A DNA stretch of 64,000 bases from Ruegeria arenilitoris (GCF_013030265.1 NZ_WPZQ01000001.1:62001-126000); one strand, 5' to 3'. Shown: positions 19,712-32,420, counted from the stretch's first letter. The notes: a model not told the origin generated them from the letters alone. Translations and numbers: made by a program.

Positions 19712-21115
19712 TCAAACGCTGATTTGCTCAGGTGGATTATCCAACAGGGCACGCAAACGAAGCATTGCATCTTCAAACTGATCCAGAGTGACGTGACCAT
19801 TCATTGCGATGCGCACGGCATTTGGGGCACGACCGTCACGCAAAGCAAACTCATCCGCTGATCTAAGTTGAATGCCCTCTCTCTCTGCTGCCCGGCTAAA
19901 TGCTGCTGACCTCCAGCCGGATGGTAAGTTGAGCCAGACGAAGGGTATTTCGGAATCCCAGTTCAGATCAAACCCGCCCAAAGCATTAACTGTGACTCGT
20001 ACATACTCGCCCATTTTTGTACGGACATCCTGAGCAAGCTGCCTAGCCCGAGGATCACTGAGTAACAGCCGGGTCAATTCAGCTAAAGGCTGTGCCAGTC
20101 CGAAATAGCCATATTCCGCTGAGCGACGCAGGTCTCCGCTTCGCTCCTTTGGTGCAATCGCGAACCCAACACGTAAAGCAGGCGTGAGTGTTTTCGAGAT
20201 CGACGAGACATGCCAACCCCTTTCCGGAGCAAGCGCCCGATAACTTGGAGCCCGCGCATCACCCATACGATAACAGTCGTCTTCAATGATCTGTACGTCA
20301 TGGCGCCGCGCAACTTCGATCACTTCTTTCCGACGTTCCAGTGGGGTGTGACCGCCAGTGGGATTCTGCACTTCCGGTGAGACACATATTGCCTGTGCTG
20401 GGGTCTGGCGAAGTACATGGTCCAGCACCTCGGCACTGATGCCCCACTTGTCCATTCTGACGCCGACGACCTCTGCCCTCATTAACTCCCCTGCCCGCCG
20501 GAATCCTGCGTAAGACAGGTCTTCGACCAGTACGATGGGTTTCGGCCCCTTCAGGACTGTTTGGAAAACGACGCAGATACCGCTTTGTCCCCCATGTGTC
20601 AGAACAATGTCATCAGCAGTCATCACCCCCAAAGGCAAATCAGACAGCCAGTCGGCTACGACCTGCCGGACGGGCTGATACGCATCTCGCGTTGGGTAGT
20701 TCATGAACATGCGCGGATCGCCCTGCGCAACCTTTGCCATGCACTCTCGAATTAGAGACACCTGCCCTGCATCAGGCAATCGAGGGCTGAACAAGCTAAC
20801 ATTCGCATCATACTTGTCATCGCGCAGATGCAATTGGCGCGACCACACATCATCCAGGATCGGGGATTTTGGTGGCGCCACAAATGTGCCACGCCCGACC
20901 TCGGCTTGTAGCAAACCCTCGTCCGTCAGAATCGTATAGGCCCGTGCGACTGTCCCGGGGGTTATCTTCAATCGATACGCAAGCTCCCTCACCGGAGGTA
21001 GCTTAACCCCTACCTCCAGTGTTTTGTTTTCGATAGCTTTTCGTATCGTATCTGCAACCAAAGTGTACTTTGGGCCCTTTGCTTTGGGTAACGCCTCGGG
21101 CCAAATTGTATCCAT
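19712..21115 (-). CDS. MocR-family (GntR/aminotransferase-like) transcriptional regulator
   Basis: This 467-residue protein has a GntR winged helix at residues 1-80 (LKITPGTVARAYTILTDEGLLQAEVGRGTF). A full class I aminotransferase-like domain follows, with CVSPEVQNPTGGHTP and the PLP-lysine region HVSSISKTLTPALRVGF. MocR proteins bind PLP or an aldimine as effector and usually act on the adjacent divergent gene. That gene here is the DUF1127 protein starting 98 bases away. Its start codon lies inside an inverted repeat ATTGTA-N5-TACAAT, which suggests autorepression. PdxR, GabR and TauR are MocR relatives, but no vitamin B6, GABA or taurine gene is adjacent. Confidence 0.88.
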   Translation of the reverse strand: MDTIWPEALPKAKGPKYTLVADTIRKAIENKTLEVGVKLPPVRELAYRLKITPGTVARAYTILTDEGLLQAEVGRGTFVAPPKSPILDDVWSRQLHLRDDKYDANVSLFSPRLPDAGQVSLIRECMAKVAQGDPRMFMNYPTRDAYQPVRQVVADWLSDLPLGVMTADDIVLTHGGQSGICVVFQTVLKGPKPIVLVEDLSYAGFRRAGELMRAEVVGVRMDKWGISAEVLDHVLRQTPAQAICVSPEVQNPTGGHTPLERRKEVIEVARRHDVQIIEDDCYRMGDARAPSYRALAPERGWHVSSISKTLTPALRVGFAIAPKERSGDLRRSAEYGYFGLAQPLAELTRLLLSDPRARQLAQDVRTKMGEYVRVTVNALGGFDLNWDSEIPFVWLNLPSGWRSAAFSRAAEREGIQLRSADEFALRDGRAPNAVRIAMNGHVTLDQFEDAMLRLRALLDNPPEQISV

Positions 21116-21198
21116 TACAATTCTTCCTTTGATTTCGACACAATTCCGAATGTATCAAGCATATGTACCGATCATTTATACTTTGTGTCAATACAATT
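21105..21198. promoter_or_regulatory. Cluster of TTGTRTC-type operator motifs between MocR and DUF1127 genes
   Basis: ATTGTATC at 21105 and TACAAT at 21116-21121 form an inverted repeat across the MocR start codon. Related copies are GACACAA (21138-21144, minus orientation), AATGTATC (21149-21156), TTTGTGTC (about 21182-21189) and AATACAATT (21190-21198, minus orientation). A -10-like TATACT is at 21177-21182 for the plus-strand gene. Repeated short sites at these spacings are typical of MocR operators. Confidence 0.6.
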
Positions 21199-21213
21199 TG
21201 AAAGGACTATGAC

Positions 21214-21441
21214 ATGACACGCGCAATGCACAACCCCGCCCTCATGCTGCTGAACGACAGTCCCCGGCTGCCGATTATCGCCGCACTGGCCGTGCGGTTT
21301 GCGGCGACTGTCACACAATGGGAACGCCGGCGCCGCAGCCGCGTAAACCTTGGCCAACTGGACGACAGGCTGCTGCGTGACGTCGGACTGACACGTTATC
21401 AGGCCGACCGCGAGAAGCGCCGTTACTTTTGGCTATCTTGA
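21214..21441 (+). CDS. DUF1127 small protein
   Basis: This 75-residue, Arg-rich protein has the DUF1127 signature in its C-terminal half: NLGQLDDRLLRDVGLTRYQADREKRRYFW in spirit, with L-x-x-L-D-D-R-x-L-x-D-x-G-L at about residues 46-60. DUF1127 proteins in alphaproteobacteria are small RNA-associated or regulatory proteins affecting phosphate, carbon storage or stress responses. AAAGGA lies 8 bases upstream of ATG 21214. It is divergent from a MocR regulator, its probable controller. Confidence 0.85.
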   Translation: MTRAMHNPALMLLNDSPRLPIIAALAVRFAATVTQWERRRRSRVNLGQLDDRLLRDVGLTRYQADREKRRYFWLS

Positions 21442-21474
21442 TTAATCCCCAGTCCCATTTCGGGACCTCTTCCT

Positions 21475-21503
21475 GGGCCGGGGCTTGTCCCCGGCCATTT
21501 TTA
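21475..21503 (+). terminator. Intrinsic terminator of the DUF1127 gene
   Basis: GGCCGGGG pairs with CCCCGGCC around CTTGT (21476-21496), followed by ATTTTTATC. A smaller hairpin, GTCCC-ATTTC-GGGAC, precedes it at about 21452. The T-run overlaps the end of the convergent thioesterase gene. Confidence 0.88.
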
Positions 21504-21944
21504 TCCGAACGCTGCTGCCGCTGATCCTGCAGGTGGAAGTGAGTAGGTCATGGTCGCCCTTGCGACTGGCTTGTCTGACCCATCTGAATACATCAGCACG
21601 TCTCCCACAGCCAGAGTTCGGCCGAGCTTCAGCAATCTGCATTTGGCGATCATATCAACGCCCCCATCTGGTTTTCTTAGGAAATCCAAAGAGCTATTGG
21701 TCGTTACTGCCAGCGACTGACGACCCATTCGGGCAAGAACCATGGCATAGACGCTTACATCAGCCAGCGAGAATGTCGAAGGGCCTGATACGGTGCCACC
21801 GGGACGCAAATGGCGTTCTTGCACCACTAGCCGAATTGTAATTGTGTCGTCGGTCAGCTCTTCGACAACAAAGTCTTCGCGCACCTGCGGAAAAACCTGC
21901 GCAAGATATTCCGACAATTCCTGTTTGTTCATCGCCAACGACAT
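21501..21944 (-). CDS. PaaI-type hotdog-fold thioesterase
   Basis: A 147-residue single-domain hotdog protein with LRPGGTVSGPSTFSLADVSVYAMVLARMG (the G-T-V-S-G-P helix region of PaaI/YbgC-like enzymes) and SLDFLRKPDGGVDMIAKCRLLKLGRTLAVGDV. It should hydrolyse acyl- or aryl-CoA thioesters in the cytosol. ATG 21944 is chosen because GAGGG lies 6 bases upstream; ATG 21956 is the longer option. It diverges from the enoyl-CoA hydratase gene 59 bases away, so both may serve one CoA-thioester pathway. Confidence 0.85.
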   Translation of the reverse strand: MSLAMNKQELSEYLAQVFPQVREDFVVEELTDDTITIRLVVQERHLRPGGTVSGPSTFSLADVSVYAMVLARMGRQSLAVTTNSSLDFLRKPDGGVDMIAKCRLLKLGRTLAVGDVLMYSDGSDKPVARATMTYSLPPAGSAAAAFG

Positions 21945-22002
21945 GCTTTCCCTCATCGATTTGCCGACCTAGAGTTGGCCCGACAGCCAGCGGGAGGGCA
22001 AG

Positions 22003-22806
22003 ATGGCAATTCTGGAACGTAACGACACAGGCGCGGTCGCTCAGCTAAAAATGAACACTCCGGAGCGCCTGAATGCCCTGAGTGACGAAATGCTTGCAGC
22101 ACTTCAAAGCGAATTCGACACATTGCGGGACGACCCATCGATCCGAGCAGTAATCCTTTCGGGTGAGGGCAAGGCCTTTTGTGCCGGTCATGATCTCAAG
22201 CAAATGACTGCGGGCCGCCAGAGTGAAGACGGTGGGCTTGCCTACTTTCAGGACCTTTTCAGCCGCTGCGCAAAAATGATGATGTCCATACAGTCCCTGC
22301 CCCAGCCTGTGATTGCTCAGGTTCATGGCATCGCCACAGCCGCTGGATGCCAATTGGTTGCGACCTGTGATCTGGCGGTGGCTGCCGAAGGTACGCGATT
22401 TGGCGTAAATGGCGTAAACATCGGATTGTTTTGCTCAACGCCAATGGTCGCGCTGAGCCGCAACATTCCACGTAAACAAGCATTTGAGATGCTGACGACA
22501 GGCGATTTTATCTCAGCCGAACGTGCAGCCGAATTGGGTCTAATCAATCGCGTCGTGCCCGAAATGCTGCTGGAACATGAAACGGTCTCGTTGGCAGAAC
22601 AGCTCGCGACGAAATTGGGGTCGGCCGTCAAGGTCGGAAAACAAGCGTTTTATCAGCAACTTCAGATGCCAATAGATCAGGCTTATGCCTATACCGGAGA
22701 CGTAATGGCCGAGAATATGCTGCATCGGGATACCGAAGAAGGAATTTCTGCATTTATTGAGAAACGATCACCAAATTGGTCTCAATTGCGAAAAGATGAT
22801 ACATAA
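22003..22806 (+). CDS. Enoyl-CoA hydratase/isomerase (crotonase family)
   Basis: A 267-residue crotonase-fold enzyme with GEGKAFCAGHDLKQM (first oxyanion-hole loop, about residues 55-69) and QVHGIATAAGCQLVATCDLAVA (second loop). The position of one of the two catalytic Glu residues of crotonase is occupied by Ala/Gly in the ATAAGCQL loop, so hydratase activity is not certain; relatives with this loop are annotated as enoyl-CoA hydratase or EchA-like proteins. GGGAGGGC precedes ATG 22003. Confidence 0.85.
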   Translation: MAILERNDTGAVAQLKMNTPERLNALSDEMLAALQSEFDTLRDDPSIRAVILSGEGKAFCAGHDLKQMTAGRQSEDGGLAYFQDLFSRCAKMMMSIQSLPQPVIAQVHGIATAAGCQLVATCDLAVAAEGTRFGVNGVNIGLFCSTPMVALSRNIPRKQAFEMLTTGDFISAERAAELGLINRVVPEMLLEHETVSLAEQLATKLGSAVKVGKQAFYQQLQMPIDQAYAYTGDVMAENMLHRDTEEGISAFIEKRSPNWSQLRKDDT

Positions 22807-22893
22807 TTTTATCAAGTGTTCGCATTTTTGCACTTTTCAAAAGGGCGACACTGTGGCAATGCTGAGACAGGGCTGAGGCTCTGAAACACTTTT

Positions 22894-22966
22894 GGGTCGC
22901 CGTGGGCGGAAGGTCCCTCCAGGCTGGTCTCTCTCACCGGCACAGACATCCCCGCAGCGGCGACCC
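22894..22966. other. Unexplained long inverted repeat upstream of trmFO
   Basis: GGGTCGCCG (22894-22902) and CGGCGACCC (22958-22966) are exact complements enclosing 55 bases that include further pairing options (GGGCGGAAGG, CCTCCAGG, CCGG). The 234-base gap between the hydratase gene and trmFO has no ORF of note. There is no U-tract on either strand, so it is not an ordinary terminator. It could be a small RNA or an RNA leader. Confidence 0.35.
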
Positions 22967-23040
22967 CAAGATTTCATGACAAATATGGTTCTTGCACTGC
23001 GTCATTGCGCATGCCTGCACTCTGCCCTATGTGGCAGCTT

Positions 23041-24381
23041 ATGACACAGAAATTGCATATCGTGGGCGGCGGCATGGCCGGGTCCGAGGCTGCTTGGCAA
23101 GCCGCAGAAATGGGCGTGGATGTCGTCATCCATGAAATGCGGCCTAAGGTTGAGACATTCGCACACCAAACGGGAAACCTGGCCGAGATGGTGTGTTCGA
23201 ACTCCTTCCGTTCAGATGATGACGAGCAAAACGCCGTCGGGCTGCTGCACTGGGAGATGCGTGCAGCCAATGGTCTGATCATGACTACCGCAGATGCGCA
23301 TCGTCTGCCTGCTGGCGGGGCATTGGCGGTTGACCGTGATCCATTTGCTGAGACAGTGACAGCCAAACTACATGATCACCCCCGGGTCAGTGTCACGAAT
23401 GAGGAAGTCGATGCGCTTCCCGGTGAAGGTCACTGGATTTTTGCCACCGGTCCGCTGACCTCCCCCTCTTTGGGTGAAGCCATCCGAACCGAAACCGGCG
23501 CTGAGTCACTGGCATTCTTCGATGCAATTGCACCCATTGTGTATGCCGAGAGCATCGACATGAGTCAGGCGTGGATGCAATCGCGATACGACAAGGGCGA
23601 AACCGAAGAAGAGCGAACGGCTTATCTGAATTGCCCCATGGACCGTGATCAGTACGAAGCGTTCATAGATGCCTTGCTTGCAGCAGACAAAACCGAGTTT
23701 CATGAAGGCGAAACTGCTGGTTACTTTGATGGCTGCCTGCCAATCGAAGTCATGGCAGAGCGAGGCAGGGAAACCCTTCGCCACGGCCCGATGAAGCCTG
23801 TAGGTCTGACCAATCCGCATCAGCCCGATGTCAAACCGTATGCGGTTGTTCAGTTGCGGCGCGATAATGCCCTGGGCACCTTGTTCAATATCGTCGGCTT
23901 CCAGACCAAGATGAAATACGGGGCGCAGACCGAAGTGTTCCGCATGATTCCGGGGCTGGAAAACGCAAGCTTTGCCCGGTTAGGTGGTATTCACCGCAAT
24001 ACGTTCATCAACTCACCGACCTTGCTGGACGCTGAAATGCGGCTGAAATCCAAGCCAAACATTCGCTTTGCCGGTCAGATTACTGGTGTTGAAGGATATG
24101 TGGAAAGTGCTGCGATGGGGCTTTTGGCTGGCCGGATGGCAGCAGCGGAAATACTGGGGCACACCCTGCCTTCGGTTCCGCAGGACAGCGCAATGGGCGC
24201 TTTGATCCATCACATAACCGGTGGGGCCGAAGCGAAGACCTTTCAGCCTATGAACGTGAACTTCGGACTGTTCCAACCTGTTGATGGCCTGAAAGGTGGG
24301 CGTCGCGGCCGAAAGGATCGCTATAAGGCATACACAGATCGCGCCAAAGCCGCATGGACCGACTGGCTGGCGCATTGCTGA
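23041..24381 (+). CDS. trmFO: Folate/FAD-dependent tRNA m5U54 methyltransferase TrmFO
   Basis: TrmFO makes ribothymidine at position 54 of tRNA using methylene-THF and FADH2. The 446-residue protein starts [20 protein letters not shown] with the FAD dinucleotide loop GGGMAGSEA. It carries the active-site cysteine in [19 protein letters not shown], and later [33 protein letters not shown] and the C-terminal [22 protein letters not shown] start at ATG 23041 to match the family N-terminus; the frame is open to 23005. Only a weak GGCAG lies upstream, so translation initiation may be modest or use the leader structure. Confidence 0.96.
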   Translation: MTQKLHIVGGGMAGSEAAWQAAEMGVDVVIHEMRPKVETFAHQTGNLAEMVCSNSFRSDDDEQNAVGLLHWEMRAANGLIMTTADAHRLPAGGALAVDRDPFAETVTAKLHDHPRVSVTNEEVDALPGEGHWIFATGPLTSPSLGEAIRTETGAESLAFFDAIAPIVYAESIDMSQAWMQSRYDKGETEEERTAYLNCPMDRDQYEAFIDALLAADKTEFHEGETAGYFDGCLPIEVMAERGRETLRHGPMKPVGLTNPHQPDVKPYAVVQLRRDNALGTLFNIVGFQTKMKYGAQTEVFRMIPGLENASFARLGGIHRNTFINSPTLLDAEMRLKSKPNIRFAGQITGVEGYVESAAMGLLAGRMAAAEILGHTLPSVPQDSAMGALIHHITGGAEAKTFQPMNVNFGLFQPVDGLKGGRRGRKDRYKAYTDRAKAAWTDWLAHC

Positions 24382-24418
24382 CTGGACGAGGCCAGCGGCA
24401 AACGCCTAACATAGCTAT

Positions 24419-25033
24419 ATGAGCGAGAAGTTTCTGAAAGACACCTATAACCTGAACACGCCTCAGGAAACCTGCGAACACTATCAGAAATGGGCAGGTT
24501 CCTACGACGACGAGGTTGGCGAACATGGCTATGCCACGCCGGGCCGCGTCGCCGATGCATTATGGTTAAAAATGCCTGAGGCGCAGACGCCAATCCTAGA
24601 TTATGGCTGTGGAACCGGGCTTTCGGGTGTTGCGCTGAACGCTGCAGGTTTCCAGATCATCGACGGTGTCGATCCTACGTCTCAAATGCTTAAAGGTGCT
24701 GCGGCCAAGGGTGTCTATCGAAACCTTTCCACTTTTGAGATCACGGATCCTGACCCGCTTGAGCAGGATGCATACAAGGCGATAACCGCAATCGGAGTGA
24801 TTGGGGTCGGAGCCGCACCGCCAGAGACATTCGATCTGTTGATGAATGCATTGCCCAAAGGCGGCCTTTTGGCTTTTTCTTTCAACGATCATGCCCTTGC
24901 TGATCGCGCTTACTCTGGTCGCCTGAACGACTGGCTGGATATGGGTTCCGCCCGGCTGCTGTTTCGGGAATATGGCCCCCACCTACCCGGGCTTGACCTT
25001 AAATCTGACGTATATGTTGTTGAGAAGACGTGA
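24419..25033 (+). CDS. Class I SAM-dependent methyltransferase
   Basis: This 204-residue Rossmann methyltransferase has SAM motif I PILDYGCGTGLSGVALNAAGF at about residues 60-80. The acidic end of strand 2 is GVDPTSQMLKGA, and motif IV is around FDLLMNALPKGGLLAFSF. The N-terminal helix SYDDEVGEHGYATPGRVADAL is typical of small TPMT/UbiE-like enzymes. The substrate is not predictable. It lies 37 bases after trmFO and overlaps gluQ (GTGA), so it may belong to a tRNA-modification group. Confidence 0.85.
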   Translation: MSEKFLKDTYNLNTPQETCEHYQKWAGSYDDEVGEHGYATPGRVADALWLKMPEAQTPILDYGCGTGLSGVALNAAGFQIIDGVDPTSQMLKGAAAKGVYRNLSTFEITDPDPLEQDAYKAITAIGVIGVGAAPPETFDLLMNALPKGGLLAFSFNDHALADRAYSGRLNDWLDMGSARLLFREYGPHLPGLDLKSDVYVVEKT

Positions 25034-25926
25034 CCTTTATCACTCGCTTTGCGCCATCTCCAACCGGACCGCTTCATCTGGGACATGCCTATTCGGCGAT
25101 AGTAGCCCACGATATCGTAACCGCTCAGGGTGGCGAATTTTTGCTGCGGATAGAAGATATCGACCAGTCCCGCTCGCGCAAGCACTGGGAAGAACAGATT
25201 TATGATGATCTCAATTGGTTAGGTCTCAATTGGCCTGAACCGGTTATGCGTCAGTCAGAGCGATTGGATGTATATGAAAGGGCCCTTGATCGGCTTTGGG
25301 AACAAGGTCTGCTCTACCCCTGTACATGTAATCGGAAAGACATTGCAGCCGCCGCAAGCGCACCGCAAGAAGGTGCCCCGCTTCATGGTCCTGACGGGAT
25401 CATCTATCCGGGAACTTGCCGAAAAGACTGGGCGACCACTGATCTGCCCGAACGGCCAAAAGAGGTTCCCTTAAGGCTCAACATGGCTGAGGCAACGCGT
25501 CAGGCAGCGAACTTATTCCGATCCCGCGCGACGTTCACCGAACTTGGCCTAGGCCCGAGTGGCGAAACCGGATTGATCGAATTCACTCCCGACGAGTTGG
25601 AAAAGACCATCGGCGATGTGGTTCTTTCGCGGCGCGGGATGGGAACATCCTACCATCTTTCAGTCGTTTTGGATGATGCTGAGCAAGGTATCACGCGGGT
25701 TATTCGCGGACAGGATCTGTTCGAGGCGACCCGGATTCATGTGTTGTTACAAACCCTTCTGGGTCTGCCTACACCAGAATACTATCATCATAACCTGATC
25801 CGTGATGATGCAGGCAAACGACTCGCGAAACGCGACGATGCGCGTGCCATTTCGAAGTATCGTCAGGAAGGCGCGACGCCACAGGACATCCGACGTATGG
25901 TCGGACTAGACGCCGCCCTAGTGTAA
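25030..25926 (+). CDS. gluQ: Glutamyl-Q tRNA(Asp) synthetase
   Basis: GluQRS attaches glutamate to queuosine at position 34 of tRNA-Asp. It is a shortened GluRS catalytic domain (298 residues) without an anticodon-binding domain. Visible motifs are FAPSPTGPLHLGHAYSA (HIGH box), RIEDIDQSR, the zinc site YPCTCNRK with later YPGTCRKDW, and LAKRDDARAIS in place of KMSKS. The start is GTG 25030, overlapping the methyltransferase stop (GTGA). It is separated from convergent hisI by 19 bases. Confidence 0.93.
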   Translation: MTFITRFAPSPTGPLHLGHAYSAIVAHDIVTAQGGEFLLRIEDIDQSRSRKHWEEQIYDDLNWLGLNWPEPVMRQSERLDVYERALDRLWEQGLLYPCTCNRKDIAAAASAPQEGAPLHGPDGIIYPGTCRKDWATTDLPERPKEVPLRLNMAEATRQAANLFRSRATFTELGLGPSGETGLIEFTPDELEKTIGDVVLSRRGMGTSYHLSVVLDDAEQGITRVIRGQDLFEATRIHVLLQTLLGLPTPEYYHHNLIRDDAGKRLAKRDDARAISKYRQEGATPQDIRRMVGLDAALV

Positions 25927-25945
25927 TTTGGGCGACGTCTTCCGG

Positions 25946-26317
25946 TCATTCCATAGGTGACATCAGCTCAACTTCTTCACCATCTCGTACTGCAGTATAA
26001 AAGCAGCTGCGCCGATTGGTGTGACAAGCCGGGCCTGTCTGGTTGACTACGACCAGCAGGCAATCCCGGTCACAATCAACGCGGAAATCCACCAGTTGCT
26101 GAACATGGCCCGAGCTTTCGCCCTTGATCCAGAATGCCTGTCGAGACCTTGACCAATATGTCACCCGTCCCGTTTTCAATGTCTGAGCAATGGATTCTGC
26201 ATTCATCCATGCCATCATTAGCACCTCGCCCGTATGTTCATCCTGAGCAATCGCAGGGACCAAACCGGCCTCGTTGAATTTCAGGGTCGATGGGTCAAAC
26301 AAGACGGTGTGTGACAT
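25946..26317 (-). CDS. hisI: Phosphoribosyl-AMP cyclohydrolase
   Basis: Third step of histidine synthesis: zinc-dependent opening of the PR-AMP purine ring. The 123-residue protein is the single-domain HisI without a HisE fusion. Key residues include FRVDCDRDCLLVVVNQTG and ACHTNRRSCFYTAV (the Asp and Cys metal ligands), plus RSRQAFWIKGESSGH. ATG 26317 is chosen because AAAAGG lies 8-13 bases upstream; ATG 26335 is also open. It is a stand-alone his gene, divergent from an Fe-S scaffold gene. Confidence 0.95.
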   Translation of the reverse strand: MSHTVLFDPSTLKFNEAGLVPAIAQDEHTGEVLMMAWMNAESIAQTLKTGRVTYWSRSRQAFWIKGESSGHVQQLVDFRVDCDRDCLLVVVNQTGPACHTNRRSCFYTAVRDGEEVELMSPME

Positions 26318-26383
26318 AGTAAAAACCTTTTGCATCCCGGGTCATGGCCACTATGTATGGGGAACAGCAAACGAGGGAAAGCC

Positions 26384-26836
26384 ATGTCGGGCGAAACCGA
26401 TCTGATCAAGCTCTATTCCGGTCGCATTCTGGCCCTTGCTGCGGACATTCCGCATCTCGACCGGCTTGAAAACCCCGATGCCAGCGTCAAGAAGCGCTCG
26501 CCTCTTTGCGGGTCGACCGTAACCGTTGATGTCAAACTGCATGACGGTCGAATCTCTGAGTTTGGCCAGGATGTCAAAGCCTGCGCTCTGGGACAGGCTT
26601 CAGCTGCGGTTGTCGGTGCGGCCATTCTCGGCGCAACCCGCGCTCAGGTCGAAGCTGCACGGGATCAGCTCTCTGATATGCTTAAGAAGGACGGCCCAGC
26701 ACCGGATGCGCCGTTCGACGGTCTCGAAGTGCTAATACCAGCTCGTGATTATAAAAACCGCCATGCGTCAATCCTGTTGGCTCTGGACGCTACGGCAGAA
26801 GCTATGGCTCAGGCCGAGCAAGCTAATTGCGCGTAA
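26384..26836 (+). CDS. Fe-S cluster assembly scaffold protein (IscU/NifU-N family)
   Basis: A 150-residue IscU-like fold protein with KKRSPLCGSTVTVDVKLHDGRI (first Cys ligand region) and DVKACALGQASAAVVGAAILG (second Cys in the A-C-A-L-G-Q-A-S motif, comparable to SufU/IscU). The usual third Cys near the C-terminus is not obvious except Cys149. It should hold a nascent Fe-S cluster in the cytosol, although this Rhodobacterales subfamily is little characterised. GAGGGAAAG precedes ATG 26384. Confidence 0.8.
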   Translation: MSGETDLIKLYSGRILALAADIPHLDRLENPDASVKKRSPLCGSTVTVDVKLHDGRISEFGQDVKACALGQASAAVVGAAILGATRAQVEAARDQLSDMLKKDGPAPDAPFDGLEVLIPARDYKNRHASILLALDATAEAMAQAEQANCA

Positions 26837-26894
26837 ACATGGTATTTACGGTTAAACGCGTCTAGTCTCACGACAATTTTAGGGGAGAGATGCG

Positions 26895-27533
26895 TTGAAC
26901 AATTTACTGGAACACTTTGTAACGCTTTGGGTAGTTATCGATCCCATCGGTACAATCCCTGTCTTCATCGCAGTAACTGCAGGTCTTGGAACGGCTGCGC
27001 GCCGTCGCACAGCACTGATGGCCGCGCTGATCAGCGCAGGTATCCTGCTCTTCTTCCTTGTTTTTGGACAGCTTCTGATCGAAGCGCTGGATATCGGGTT
27101 GAACTCATTCCAGGTCGCAGGCGGTATCATCCTGTTCCTGTTCGCCCTGACAATGATTTTCGGTGAAAGCAAACAGGACATCGAGCAGCGACAAGCCGAA
27201 GAAGATAAAGAAGACACGATACATCAGCACAATCCGGCCATCTTTCCGCTGGCGGTTCCATCTCTGGCCTCACCCGGTGCTATGCTGGCGATCGTCATTC
27301 TGACCGACAATCATCGCTACAGCGCTGCGGATCAGGGGATCACCGCTCTGGTAATGTTGTCGGTTCTTGCCATTGCCTTTGTGCTCATGCTGCTTGCAGA
27401 ACCCATCATTCGCCTGATTGGCCATTCCGGTGCGGCCATCATCAGCCGCGTCATGGGCATGATCCTTGCTTCGGTCGCGGTGAACTCGGTTCTCTCTGCA
27501 ATGCTCGAAATATTAAAAACCGGTCAGCTATAA
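26895..27533 (+). CDS. MarC family integral membrane protein
   Basis: A 212-residue inner-membrane protein with six predicted segments. Family motifs are LWVVIDPIGTIPVFIAVTAG at the start, GGIILFLFALTMIFGES and FPLAVPSLASPGAMLAIVIL. MarC proteins were once linked to multiple antibiotic resistance, but the role is not established. The start is TTG 26895 with GGGGAGAG 8 bases upstream. The insert QDIEQRQAEEDKEDTIHQH is a charged cytoplasmic loop. Confidence 0.85.
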   Translation: MNNLLEHFVTLWVVIDPIGTIPVFIAVTAGLGTAARRRTALMAALISAGILLFFLVFGQLLIEALDIGLNSFQVAGGIILFLFALTMIFGESKQDIEQRQAEEDKEDTIHQHNPAIFPLAVPSLASPGAMLAIVILTDNHRYSAADQGITALVMLSVLAIAFVLMLLAEPIIRLIGHSGAAIISRVMGMILASVAVNSVLSAMLEILKTGQL

Positions 27534-27570
27534 AAAAACCGCCGCACCTTCCGGGCGGAAAGGGCGGCGG
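27532..27570 (-). terminator. Intrinsic terminator facing left, for the SOS-type small gene (and recG unit)
   Basis: CCGCCGC (27539-27545) pairs with GCGGCGG (27564-27570), with an inner CCTTCC/GGAAAGG stem. On the minus strand it is followed by TTTTTTT. The U-run exists only in that direction. It ends a transcript coming from 27840, leaving a 3' UTR of about 150 bases after the 40-residue gene. Confidence 0.85.
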
Positions 27571-27717
27571 CAAGACATGCGTTTCTCGTGTGGGGTCCGG
27601 ATAGCCACGCGGGGCCGAGGCTGGCCCCTTCAAGGGAATTGGGACAGGCAGGTCACCCTTGATCGCTATGGGGATGACAGCGCGGTTTGATCGGCACGAG
27701 ATCGCAGGCAGAAAGGC

Positions 27718-27840
27718 TCAGAACCCTACCGGCAGGTGAAGGGCAACGACCAGCATAACCACCAATGACATCACACCCGCAGCATCTTGCAGAATGGTAG
27801 CCTGCGAACGGCTGAAAGCGGTCTTGATCTGGGTCAGCAT
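27718..27840 (-). CDS. 40-residue single-pass membrane protein behind a LexA box
   Basis: The product is 40 residues: a polar, helical N-terminal half (MLTQIKTAFSRSQATILQDA) then a hydrophobic segment of about 17 residues (GVMSLVVMLVVALHLPV) ending GF. ATG 27840 has a near-perfect GGAGGTG 6-12 bases upstream, stronger than most genes here, and the stop is followed by its own terminator after 147 bases. An exact GTTC-N7-GTTC LexA site lies 71-85 bases upstream of the start. The longer frame to 27927 would translate through that site and is rejected. No function is known to me. Small SOS-induced membrane proteins such as Caulobacter SidA (division inhibitor) and E. coli TisB (depolarising toxin) are functional analogies only. 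Confidence 0.75.
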   Translation of the reverse strand: MLTQIKTAFSRSQATILQDAAGVMSLVVMLVVALHLPVGF

Positions 27841-27910
27841 GGTCTCACCTCCGGTCAGAGCTTTAATCCTTTGTTGACCTTTTGTTCTCATATTTTCGCG
27901 AGTCGGTAAA

Positions 27911-27925
27911 GAACTTTTTGAGAAC
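27911..27925 (-). promoter_or_regulatory. Alphaproteobacterial LexA (SOS) box GTTC-N7-GTTC
   Basis: The minus strand reads GTTC TCAAAAA GTTC, an exact match to the direct-repeat SOS box of alphaproteobacteria. A third GAAC on the plus strand at 27932-27935 adds a partial copy with 6-base spacing. It sits 27 bases beyond the recG stop codon, so it serves the 40-residue gene and not recG, which is transcribed into this region. Confidence 0.8.
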
Positions 27926-27952
27926 ATTTGTGAACTTACCGGAACATGCTGC

Positions 27953-32304
<4,352 letters not shown>

Positions 32305-32420
32305 TCACGAATTCTTGGAACCAGTGATAAGACGGGGGCATGGCCAGGTCCAGTGGCGTACTGCGCCGTGAGTGTGGGAACTGCCATCCCGAACCATTAA
32401 CGGCAGCCCCCCAATTCAAG

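Noticed and set aside
22850..22990. SRP RNA, RNase P RNA or 6S RNA in the gap before trmFO
   Set aside because: The universal SRP motif GGTCCGGAAGG-type loop, RNase P core and 6S bubble are not present; only a long inverted repeat is seen.
26836..26894. Possible CtrA site TTTACGGTTAAAC before marC
   Set aside because: Only a single half-site is present and the spacing to a second TTAA is wrong.
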